From: an uncultured Candidatus Planktophila sp.
Lineage (GTDB): Bacteria; Actinomycetota; Actinomycetes; Nanopelagicales; Nanopelagicaceae
Length of the DNA stretch: 5,670 nt
Assembly: GCA_937975715.1 (NCBI GenBank)
Contig: CALJUA010000062.1
Span: 1-5,670 of the forward strand
Reading direction: 5' to 3'
Positions 1 to 5,670 of the stretch are shown in pieces. Position 1 is the stretch's first letter. Every line of letters starts with the position of its first letter. The notes below the pieces were generated by a model. It had not been told where the DNA came from. It saw only the letters and a program-made list of their open reading frames with translations, and did no database searches. The translations under genes were made by a program, and so were the position numbers.

Positions 1-682
1 AAGGGTGGATAACTTCTAACTGTGGCAACGTTGCCAAGATCTGTGACACCGTTGATACAACCACTGTTGCAGCCATTGCACCAACCGGAATGACAGTTAA
101 CGTTGAGATAAATAAACCAACTGCCGATAGACCCATTAGGGATATCGTCACATATCCAGCAACAAGTGCGATGCGCAAAAGTGCAGCGGGAATTGAGATG
201 ACATCGCCTGATAACAACGTCACCGGTCCCACCGGAAAGAGAATTAAACCGACGATGATTCCGGTGATCATCAGGGTGGCAGTTGCTGCAATTGCAAAGG
301 CAGATGCACCGATGAATTTCACGACCAGCAATCGGACTCGACTGACAGGTGCGATCAATAGGTAACGAAGAGTTCCAGTGCTGGCTTCACCTGCGATGGT
401 GTCACCGGCTACGACACCGATAGTCAGCGGTAGGAAGAGCGGAATTGCCAAGATCATCGCGGTAAAGCCGACGAAGAGGCCGTTCTGGCTGACGCGATCT
501 AAGAAGGGTGGACCCTCGCCAGGCGGGATGGTCGAACCTGAAAGCTGCACAGCGATGGCGAGAAAGAGCGGGATACAGGCAATCGTGGCGAGCATCGCCC
601 AGGTGCGGCGACGACGGAAGAGGACCGATAACTCAGATCGAAGCAGGGTCCCGAAGCCCTGCAGGAAGCTAGCGCGCAACAT
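1..682 (-). CDS. ABC-2 type transporter permease, 3' end cut off by window
   Basis: This is the membrane subunit of an ABC exporter, partnering the ATPase encoded just upstream. I translated the minus strand from ATG at 682-680 and it stays open for 227 codons to the left edge, so the C-terminus is missing; relatives are often around 250-300 residues. The N-terminus has an arginine run (R23-R26) before the first hydrophobic segment. Membrane segments lie at about 29-47, 69-93, 123-150, 168-193 and 196-218. Residues 99-115, between the second and third segments, read E-A-S-T-G-T-L-R-Y-L-L-I-A-P-V-S-R, the conserved cytoplasmic motif of ABC-2 permeases (COG1277/NosY-like), which contacts the ATPase. 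The start overlaps the ATPase stop by 14 nt and has a good ribosome site, GGAGAGGG, five bases upstream. The family is clear; the substrate is unknown. Confidence 0.9.
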   Translation of the reverse strand, partial: MLRASFLQGFGTLLRSELSVLFRRRRTWAMLATIACIPLFLAIAVQLSGSTIPPGEGPPFLDRVSQNGLFVGFTAMILAIPLFLPLTIGVVAGDTIAGEASTGTLRYLLIAPVSRVRLLVVKFIGASAFAIAATATLMITGIIVGLILFPVGPVTLLSGDVISIPAALLRIALVAGYVTISLMGLSAVGLFISTLTVIPVGAMAATVVVSTVSQILATLPQLEVIHP

Positions 683-1610
683 CGAAACCCTCTCCTGTCA
701 GAGAGACAAAGCGCTCTTCCAGCTTTGGCGCCTCCAAGGTAAATCCCTCAACGCGTACGCCTGCTTTTACCAAGGTTTCAACAATTTTCTCTGGCGCGAT
801 GAAGTTATGAATAACGCTTGCTTTGATTGCGCCGCTCTCGCTGCGAGCTTCAATGTCTAATGAATTAAGGGCAGCAATTGCTGTATCAACATCGGGTGTG
901 CGCAGATTGAGATTGAGAATCTCGCTAAACGATAACTCTTCAATCGAACCTTGGGCGACAATCTTTCCAGCGCTCATCACTGCAAGGTGTGTGCAGATCT
1001 GTTCGATTTCAAGAAGCAAGTGGCTCGAGATAAAGATTGTGATTCCTTGTGAAGCAAGGTCGCGAATTAAGGTGCGCACTTCTCGGGTGCCTTGCGGATC
1101 TAGGCCGTTGGTCGGTTCATCGAGAATCAACAGCTCGCGTGGTTGCAAGAGAGCATTGGCGATTCCAAGACGTTGCTTCATTCCTAGCGAATAAGCATGA
1201 ACTTTCTTCTCTGATGCATGCGTTAAACCAACTCGCTCTAGCGCTGATTGCACTCGCGTCGCACGAGTCTTGGGATCTGCGCTGCTATCTGCGCTATCGA
1301 ATCGCGCCAAGTTATCGCGGCCTGATAGATACGGATAGAAGGCAGGACCTTCAACGAGTGCGCCAACACGTGGCAGAGCTTCTCGGATTTGATATGGAAT
1401 TGAATTTCCTAAAACGAAGATAAATCCAGATGTAGCTTCCGCAAGCCCCAACAACATACGAATCGTTGTTGTCTTTCCTGAACCATTTGGTCCGAGGAAG
1501 CCGAAGATGGAACCTTGCGGAACCCGAAGGTCTATCGAATCGACAGCGTTATGAGAACCGAAACTCTTAGTTAGCCCTTGAGTTTGGATCGCATATTTAC
1601 TCTGCGGCAA
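669..1610 (-). CDS. ABC transporter ATP-binding protein, BcrA/NatA-like
   Basis: This is the cytoplasmic ATPase that drives the ABC-2 permease encoded next to it. At 313 residues it has the usual length for the BcrA/CcmA-type exporter ATPases. Visible motifs are Walker A GPNGSGKT (40-47), the signature SLGMKQ (141-146, a common variant of LSGGQ in this branch), Walker B LLILDEP (160-166) with catalytic Glu165, D-loop GLD (169-171) and H-loop His197 in SSH. Where many ABC proteins carry the Q-loop glutamine, this one reads VGALVEGPAFYP (82-93), a pattern familiar in BcrA-like proteins. Residues from about 225 onward form the variable C-terminal domain. The start is TTG at 1610-1608: an in-frame TAG lies two codons upstream and no ATG or GTG occurs before Walker A. 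It overlaps the upstream gene by 14 nt with no Shine-Dalgarno, suggesting coupled translation. All catalytic residues are intact; the substrate is not readable. Confidence 0.95.
   Translation of the reverse strand: MPQSKYAIQTQGLTKSFGSHNAVDSIDLRVPQGSIFGFLGPNGSGKTTTIRMLLGLAEATSGFIFVLGNSIPYQIREALPRVGALVEGPAFYPYLSGRDNLARFDSADSSADPKTRATRVQSALERVGLTHASEKKVHAYSLGMKQRLGIANALLQPRELLILDEPTNGLDPQGTREVRTLIRDLASQGITIFISSHLLLEIEQICTHLAVMSAGKIVAQGSIEELSFSEILNLNLRTPDVDTAIAALNSLDIEARSESGAIKASVIHNFIAPEKIVETLVKAGVRVEGFTLEAPKLEERFVSLTGEGFDVAR
688..695 (-). promoter_or_regulatory. Ribosome binding site of the ABC-2 permease
   Basis: On the minus strand, GGAGAGGG is followed by five bases and then ATG at 682. It lies inside the last codons of the ATPase gene. 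It fixes the permease start and shows that this subunit can recruit ribosomes itself, unlike the ATPase, which has no such site. Confidence 0.65.
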
Positions 1611-2802
1611 CTTCTAGCAATCGTGCAACGGTCACGGACCCTGCATAGACATCGCCGTTATCTGCGAAGTAGATATTCATCAGCGCAGAGGTAAAGACGC
1701 GACCGCCTGAAACTGGCTTGGTGAGCTCCTGGTAGAGCTTGTTACTCGCCTGCAAGAGGCGAAGCTCTGCTGGGACCTGCTCTGCAGGAATCACGGCAAC
1801 TGCGCCCCATCCCTGTGCTGCAAGATCCTCTAGCTTCTTACGTGCCTCAGCTTCGCTTGGAGCCTTCGGTGCCTTTGCGAGTTCGCGCAAAACGTCGGCC
1901 TTAGTTGGCGCTGGAATTTCCTTGACGCGAGTACCTGCAGGTGGTGTGAAGTCAAAGTTTGAAGCAGCAGGCTTTGCAAATGTAATTGTTTCGAAGGCAA
2001 CTTCAAATGCTGGAGTTGATTGACCGACCGCCATCACGCGTGCTGCAAGTGGCAATCCGGTTGTTGCATCGATAGAAAGCGTTGCAGATGCCACCAATGA
2101 TTGGTTGTTCTTAGGTGTGATTGTGATTTGGTATGCACCACGATCTGCAATCTTGATATCTGATGCAACAGTGATAGTTGAATACTTTCCTGCTTCATTT
2201 AATACATATTCAGAAACAGCTGCAGGTGATGTGTAATCAAATGGCAACTTGCCGCTGTATTGGTTGAACAATGAACGTGCTTCAGCTTCTACCTTCGTTA
2301 CCTCGGCATCGCTGATAACAGAATGCTGCGCAAAAGATTTACCCGCATCGTATGACCACAATTCATTTCCATTGCGAATGAAGTCACGCTCTGACAAGAG
2401 ATCCAAAACCTGAAGACGCGCCTTATCAACGCCATCAACGTAAATGTTTGCGGTATGTGTGCCGGCAAAGAATTCAAGAGCAAGAGCTAATTCGCCTTGG
2501 GCACTTGCCTTGGGGAGAAAATCCTTCATCTCCTTCGGCATGCGCTTTGCCGCTTCATCAATCATCGACTGTGAAATATCAGGAACGATATTCATCGGAG
2601 GCAGACCCATGCTCGCCTTCTTTACGATGCGACCAGAGAATGCAATATCTGGGTTGGTGTTAATCAACTGCAGAATCTGCGAAGCGCTCTTATCGGGCAA
2701 ATCAATAGAAGCGTTTGCCTGCACAGAGAAACCGAGAACCGATCCAGCAACAAGCACAGGTGCAAGTACTGCAGGAATCCAGCGACGACGATTACGTGAC
2801 AT
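1597..2802 (-). CDS. Secreted LolA/RseB-like protein
   Basis: This is a 401-residue exported protein of the actinobacterial LolA-like family, whose members share the half-barrel fold of LolA, RseB/MucB and mycobacterial LprG/LppX, which bind lipids or lipoproteins. A Sec signal peptide is clear: RNRRR (3-7), a hydrophobic core at about 9-27 and an ANA site with cleavage after residue 31. There is no lipobox cysteine, so it should be soluble or loosely attached outside the membrane. The LolA-like part spans about 35-298, with FSGRIV (55-60), YVDGVDKARLQVLD (121-134), LSIDATTGLPLAARV (242-256) and the closing FDFTPPAGTRV (283-293). A charged helical linker (about 299-330) leads to the C-terminal segment GGRVFTSALMNIYFADNGDVYAG (366-388), which I recall as typical of actinobacterial members. 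It is the first gene of the operon with the ABC exporter, suggesting envelope lipid or lipoprotein handling; its ligand is unknown. Confidence 0.85.
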   Translation of the reverse strand: MSRNRRRWIPAVLAPVLVAGSVLGFSVQANASIDLPDKSASQILQLINTNPDIAFSGRIVKKASMGLPPMNIVPDISQSMIDEAAKRMPKEMKDFLPKASAQGELALALEFFAGTHTANIYVDGVDKARLQVLDLLSERDFIRNGNELWSYDAGKSFAQHSVISDAEVTKVEAEARSLFNQYSGKLPFDYTSPAAVSEYVLNEAGKYSTITVASDIKIADRGAYQITITPKNNQSLVASATLSIDATTGLPLAARVMAVGQSTPAFEVAFETITFAKPAASNFDFTPPAGTRVKEIPAPTKADVLRELAKAPKAPSEAEARKKLEDLAAQGWGAVAVIPAEQVPAELRLLQASNKLYQELTKPVSGGRVFTSALMNIYFADNGDVYAGSVTVARLLEVAAE

Positions 2803-2810
2803 CTAATAAG

Positions 2811-2817
2811 CCTCTTT
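2811..2817 (-). promoter_or_regulatory. Ribosome binding site of the LolA-like gene
   Basis: On the minus strand, AAAGAGG lies eight bases upstream of ATG at 2802. It supports that start, as does the signal peptide that follows directly. Confidence 0.6.
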
Positions 2818-2827
2818 CGAGATGGGT

Positions 2828-2833
2828 TTTATA
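2828..2833 (-). promoter_or_regulatory. Possible -10 element of the LolA-ABC operon
   Basis: The minus strand reads TATAAA here, within GCTATAAAAC. Transcription would start near 2821, giving a 5' leader of about 19 nt that just contains the ribosome site at 2811-2817. The sequence 17 bp further upstream (CCTACC at 2851-2856) is a poor -35, so this is only a candidate. It lies next to an inverted repeat (2846-2894). Confidence 0.35.
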
Positions 2834-2845
2834 GCGGAGTTTTGG

Positions 2846-2894
2846 TAAAGGGTAGGTCGGGGCGAGCAAGCCCTCTACTTGAAATAGCCCTTTA
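2846..2894. repeat. Nested inverted repeat in the divergent intergenic region
   Basis: The arms are TAAAGGG (2846-2852) and CCCTTTA (2888-2894), a perfect 7-bp match separated by 35 bp. Allowing one inserted G extends the match, as TACCCTTTA on the minus strand against TAGCCCTTTA on the plus strand. A second, small stem, GGGC (2860-2863) and GCCC (2870-2873), sits inside. The right arm touches the likely start signal of the photolyase gene and the left arm lies just upstream of the candidate promoter of the leftward operon. It could be an operator or could be chance. Confidence 0.35.
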
Positions 2895-2898
2895 GGAT
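2893..2898 (+). promoter_or_regulatory. Photolyase start signal: leaderless -10 or Shine-Dalgarno
   Basis: TAGGAT (2893-2898) lies seven bases before ATG at 2906, the placement of a -10 in leaderless actinobacterial genes. AGGA within it (2894-2897) is also a fair Shine-Dalgarno eight bases before the same ATG. Either reading selects 2906 as the start and makes ATG 2897 unlikely, because that codon overlaps the element itself. No good -35 is seen around 2868-2876. Confidence 0.45.
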
Positions 2899-2905
2899 GT
2901 GGGTT

Positions 2906-4387
2906 ATGGCACATTTCACTCGCGCTCTCTATGTGCCTTTCGACCAGCTCCATAAGGGGCATGGAGCGCTCAAAGGCGCTGATAAGAAGAGCGATCTGAT
3001 TGTCTTAGTCGAGAGCCAGTCAATGATTGCTGGTGACGATTGGCATCCAGAACGGTTGTTCTTTCTAATTTCGTCAGCGCGACATTTTGCAGCAGAACTT
3101 CGCAGTGAAGGTTTTGATGTTCGCTATATCAAAGCGACCAACACTGTAGCTGGCTTACAAGAAATTAAGAATGAATTTCCAGCGATTTCATTTCACGCAG
3201 CAGAGCAATCTTCTTTTCGTTTATCTCGGTCACTGACAGATTTTGGCGTTGAGTTTGTTGAGAACGATTTCTTCTTAACTCCTCGTGTGCTCTTTGCATC
3301 TTGGGCAGGTTCGCAGAAGTCCTATTTAATGGAGAACTTCTATCGCAAACAACGCGTCCGCCTCAATGTCTTAATGGAGGGCGATGCGCCGATTGGCGGG
3401 CAATGGAACTACGACAAAGACAATCGATTGCCACCACCGAAGAACTACACCTGGCCCGCTTACCTTGAACACGAGCGCGATGAGATTGATCTAGAAGTTG
3501 CCGCTGAATTAAAGATGGAGCCAACCAAGACCTGGGCAACGACTCGCGCAGGTGCACTGGCGCAGCTGAAGCACTTCATTAAGAACCACTTTGAAAAGTT
3601 TGGGCCATATGAAGATGCGATGGCGCTCGATAGCTGGTCGTTGCACCACTCGCTCTTAAGTCCCTATCTCAACAATGGTTTACTGCATGCATCTGAAGTC
3701 ATTGATGCAGCATGTGCCAGCTTCTATAAGGGCGCTGTTCCAATCGAATCCGCTGAAGCATTTGTGCGCCAGATCATCGGATGGCGCGAATACATCAACG
3801 GTATGTATTGGTTCTTGGGCGAGGACTATCGAAACCACAATCAACTTGGCGCAAACCGCGACTTATTGCCTCTGTTTACTGACCCATCCAAAACATCGAT
3901 GAACTGTATGAAATCGATTGTGGAAGATATTAAAGAGCGCTCATGGGTCCATCACATTCCGCGATTGATGGTTCTTAGTAACTTGGCTTTGATCACCGGA
4001 ACCAATCCACAACAGTTCTTGGATTGGATGCGACGAGAATTTATCGATGCCACCGATTGGGTGATGGTTCCCAATGTCATTGGCATGGCTGTTCACGCGG
4101 ATGGCGGGCTCTTAATGAGTAAGCCATATGCTGCAGGCGGCGCCTATATCTCGCGCATGAGTAATTACTGCAAGGGATGTATCTATAACCCAAAGCTTCG
4201 AGTCGGCGATGACGCCTGTCCATTTACGACCTTGTATTGGGATTTTCTCGATCGACATAAAGAGACCTTTGTGAAGAACCATCGTATGAGCCAACAAGTA
4301 CATGGCCTCAAACGTTTAAGTGATTTAGATGAACTAAAACACAGGGCGCAAGAAGTGTTAAGTGGTTTAGAAAAGGGCGAGATTTAA
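2906..4387 (+). CDS. Iron-sulfur bacterial photolyase/cryptochrome (PhrB/CryB type, DPRP family)
   Basis: This is a FAD enzyme of the deoxyribodipyrimidine photolyase-related family (COG3046), whose characterised member Agrobacterium PhrB repairs (6-4) photoproducts with light. Positions here count from ATG 2897; subtract 3 for the preferred start at 2906, which gives 493 residues. The N-terminal antenna domain (about 8-135) keeps DQL (16-18) and LVE (37-39). The FAD domain has GGQWNYDKDNR (167-177), RQIIGWREYINGMYW (291-305), the active-site pair His352-His353 and VPNVIGMAVHADGG (391-404). The four [4Fe-4S] ligands are present as Cys337, Cys425, Cys428 and Cys441, spaced 88, 3 and 13 as in PhrB (350, 438, 441, 454, from memory). 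The proximal electron-transfer tryptophan of PhrB (Trp390) matches Trp377, but its second one (Trp342) is Asp329 here. The start at 2906 is chosen from TAGGAT/AGGA spacing; 2897 is possible. The family is very likely; the exact photoproduct specificity is inferred. Confidence 0.95.
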   Translation: MAHFTRALYVPFDQLHKGHGALKGADKKSDLIVLVESQSMIAGDDWHPERLFFLISSARHFAAELRSEGFDVRYIKATNTVAGLQEIKNEFPAISFHAAEQSSFRLSRSLTDFGVEFVENDFFLTPRVLFASWAGSQKSYLMENFYRKQRVRLNVLMEGDAPIGGQWNYDKDNRLPPPKNYTWPAYLEHERDEIDLEVAAELKMEPTKTWATTRAGALAQLKHFIKNHFEKFGPYEDAMALDSWSLHHSLLSPYLNNGLLHASEVIDAACASFYKGAVPIESAEAFVRQIIGWREYINGMYWFLGEDYRNHNQLGANRDLLPLFTDPSKTSMNCMKSIVEDIKERSWVHHIPRLMVLSNLALITGTNPQQFLDWMRREFIDATDWVMVPNVIGMAVHADGGLLMSKPYAAGGAYISRMSNYCKGCIYNPKLRVGDDACPFTTLYWDFLDRHKETFVKNHRMSQQVHGLKRLSDLDELKHRAQEVLSGLEKGEI

Positions 4388-4394
4388 TTAGAAT
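4366..4394 (+). promoter_or_regulatory. Promoter of the aminotransferase, likely leaderless
   Basis: TTTAGA (4366-4371) is a 4/6 match to the -35 consensus, followed by a 17-bp spacer and TAGAAT (4389-4394), a 5/6 match to the -10 consensus. Six bases later comes ATG at 4401, so transcription would begin at or beside the start codon. No Shine-Dalgarno is visible before this ATG, which agrees with a leaderless mRNA. The promoter lies mostly inside the last codons of the photolyase gene, so the aminotransferase can be expressed on its own. Confidence 0.6.
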
Positions 4395-4400
4395 CGCGTT

Positions 4401-5670
4401 ATGAGCACAGTCATTCGTCCTGAACGCATCGCAGAATTAATGAAGATTGAAGAACAACGTTTTCTCGATACTCACAAAGCATCGACAGAAGCGTTCAATC
4501 AGTCATCGAAGGTGATGCACGAAGGCGTGCCGATGTCATGGATGGCTAAGTGGCCAGGTGCTCACCCGGTCTTCGTAAAAGAGGCAAAAGGTGCGCACTT
4601 CACCGATCTCGATGGCCACGACTACATCGACTTCTGTCTCGGCGATACAGGCTCTATGACAGGCCACTCACCTGCTGCGACAGTTGCAGCGGTAAAGGCA
4701 CAGATTGATAAGGGCATCACAGCGATGTTGCCATCTGAAAATGCGGCAATCGTCAGCGATTTACTGCGCGAGCGTTTTGGTTTACCACTCTGGCAGTTCA
4801 CAGTTTCAGCAACCGATGCCAACCGTCACGTCATTCGCTACGCACGCATGATCACAGGTCGTAGCAAGATTGTTGTTATCGATCGTTGCTATCACGGCTC
4901 GGTTGATGAAACCTTTGCAACTCTTGATGATGCTGGATTTACAATCAAGCGCGAGGGCAACATTGGTGCGCCAGTTAATCTTGATGTCACTACTCGCGTT
5001 GTTGAATTCAATGACCTCGCTGCAATGGAGAAGGCACTTGCGCACGGTGATGTTGCCGCAATCTTGATGGAGCCTGCGATGACCAACATCGGCATCGTTC
5101 TTCCGGTCGAGGGATATCTCAAAGGTGTGGAAGAACTCTGCAAGAAGTACGGCACACTTTTGATTATTGATGAGACCCACACAATCTCTGTCGGTCCTGG
5201 TGGAATGACAAAGCAGCTTGGACTAAAGCCTGACTTTTTCACCATTGGTAAGGCACTTGCTGCAGGTATTCCGGTGGGAACATTTGGAATGACTCAAGCA
5301 GTCGCGGATGCAATTAAGAGGCACGTTGAGATTGAGAAGATTGATACCGGTGGAATCGGTGGCACGTTAGCTGGAAACATCTTGGCACTGGCTGCTATGC
5401 GTGCGACTCTCACCGAAGTTCTTACCGAAGCTAACTTCGCGAAGATGATCGAACTTGGAGATCGCTGGTCCGATGGCGTGGATGCTGCAATCAAGGAGTT
5501 TGATCTCGATTGGCACTGCAACCGCCTTGGTGCACGTGGCGAATACATTTTTAAAGGTAAAGCTCCTCGTACCGGTAAAGAAGCTGCTGATTCTGGTGAC
5601 TTCGCACTTGAGCAGTACATTCACTTACGCCTGCTTAACGATGGTTTCCTATTAACGCCATTCCACAACA
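4401..5670 (+). CDS. Class III PLP-dependent aminotransferase, 3' end cut off by window
   Basis: This is a fold-type I, class III aminotransferase related to glutamate-1-semialdehyde aminomutase and beta-amino-acid transaminases. I translated 423 codons from ATG 4401 to the right edge without a stop; relatives usually reach about 430-460 residues, so little is missing. Visible elements are GAHFTDLDGHDYIDF (64-78), the phosphate-binding loop SATDAN (136-141), YHG (164-166), EPAMTNIGIVLP (224-235), LLIIDETH (253-260) with Asp257 for the PLP pyridine nitrogen, and Lys284 in FFTIGKALAAG as the Schiff-base lysine. GIGGTLAGN (318-326) is the loop from the partner subunit. It departs from the usual family motifs SGTEAN and LIFDEV. 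I recall similar actinobacterial proteins annotated as aspartate aminotransferase family or transaminase, but the substrate is unknown. Calling it hemL would be unsafe. It follows the photolyase by 13 bp with its own promoter. Confidence 0.9.
   Translation, partial: MSTVIRPERIAELMKIEEQRFLDTHKASTEAFNQSSKVMHEGVPMSWMAKWPGAHPVFVKEAKGAHFTDLDGHDYIDFCLGDTGSMTGHSPAATVAAVKAQIDKGITAMLPSENAAIVSDLLRERFGLPLWQFTVSATDANRHVIRYARMITGRSKIVVIDRCYHGSVDETFATLDDAGFTIKREGNIGAPVNLDVTTRVVEFNDLAAMEKALAHGDVAAILMEPAMTNIGIVLPVEGYLKGVEELCKKYGTLLIIDETHTISVGPGGMTKQLGLKPDFFTIGKALAAGIPVGTFGMTQAVADAIKRHVEIEKIDTGGIGGTLAGNILALAAMRATLTEVLTEANFAKMIELGDRWSDGVDAAIKEFDLDWHCNRLGARGEYIFKGKAPRTGKEAADSGDFALEQYIHLRLLNDGFLLTPFHN

Noticed and set aside
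90..860. Plus-strand open frames of 91 and 160 codons (90-365 and 378-860)
   Set aside because: They lie antisense to the ABC-2 permease and the end of the ATPase, whose minus-strand translations show clear family motifs. The plus-strand products show no recognisable domain.
823..1423. Plus-strand open frames of 123 and 124 codons
   Set aside because: They are antisense to the ATPase gene with its complete set of nucleotide-binding motifs; the products are low-information and rich in Arg and Ser.
1739..2806. Plus-strand frames antisense to the LolA-like gene, and a minus-strand frame at 2298-2483
   Set aside because: All sit inside the LolA-like coding region, which has a signal peptide, ribosome site and family pattern. 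None has its own ribosome site or motif that I can see.
4388..4400. Possible terminator between the photolyase and aminotransferase genes
   Set aside because: The 13-bp gap has no hairpin or T-run; it carries the -10 of the downstream gene instead.
4806..5624. Minus-strand frames of 85-124 codons over the aminotransferase
   Set aside because: They are shadows of the aminotransferase, whose plus-strand frame runs open for 423 codons with all core motifs. They overlap each other in several frames, as chance frames do.
4401..5670. Naming the aminotransferase hemL
   Set aside because: The SATDAN and DETH motifs differ from the usual class III patterns, and there is no haem-synthesis gene nearby to support the name.

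Overview
The window looks like chromosome from a moderate-GC actinobacterium (about half G+C by eye). Three things point there: a secreted LolA-type protein followed by an ABC-2 exporter, an arrangement I associate with Actinobacteria; a signal peptide without an outer-membrane context; and two start codons placed as for leaderless mRNAs (a -10-like TANNNT six or seven bases before ATG). A sunlit freshwater lineage such as the acI/Nanopelagicales would fit the base composition and the photolyase, but that placement is inference and not proven here.

Layout: two divergent transcription units meet at about 2803-2905. Leftward (minus strand) runs a three-gene operon: a secreted LolA/RseB-like protein (2802 to 1597), a BcrA/NatA-like ABC ATPase (1610 to 669) and an ABC-2 permease (682 to the left edge, cut by the window). 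Both junctions overlap by exactly 14 nt. The ATPase starts with TTG and has no visible ribosome site, so it probably depends on translational coupling. The likely role is export, extraction or handling of a lipid or lipoprotein-like cargo at the cell surface; the cargo is unknown.

Rightward (plus strand) come an iron-sulfur bacterial photolyase/cryptochrome of the PhrB/CryB type (start best placed at 2906, end 4387) and, 13 bp later, a class III PLP-dependent aminotransferase (4401 to the right edge, cut by the window). The aminotransferase has its own good promoter inside the 3' end of the photolyase gene, so the two need not be one operon, and I see no functional link between them.

The window is almost entirely coding. 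The only non-coding stretches are the divergent intergenic region of about 100 bp and a 13-bp gap. I see no RNA genes, mobile elements, CRISPR arrays or clear terminators. I found no wholly new system. The points most worth checking are the leaderless start signals, the altered electron-transfer residues of the photolyase, the divergent active-site motifs of the aminotransferase, and the LolA-exporter operon.
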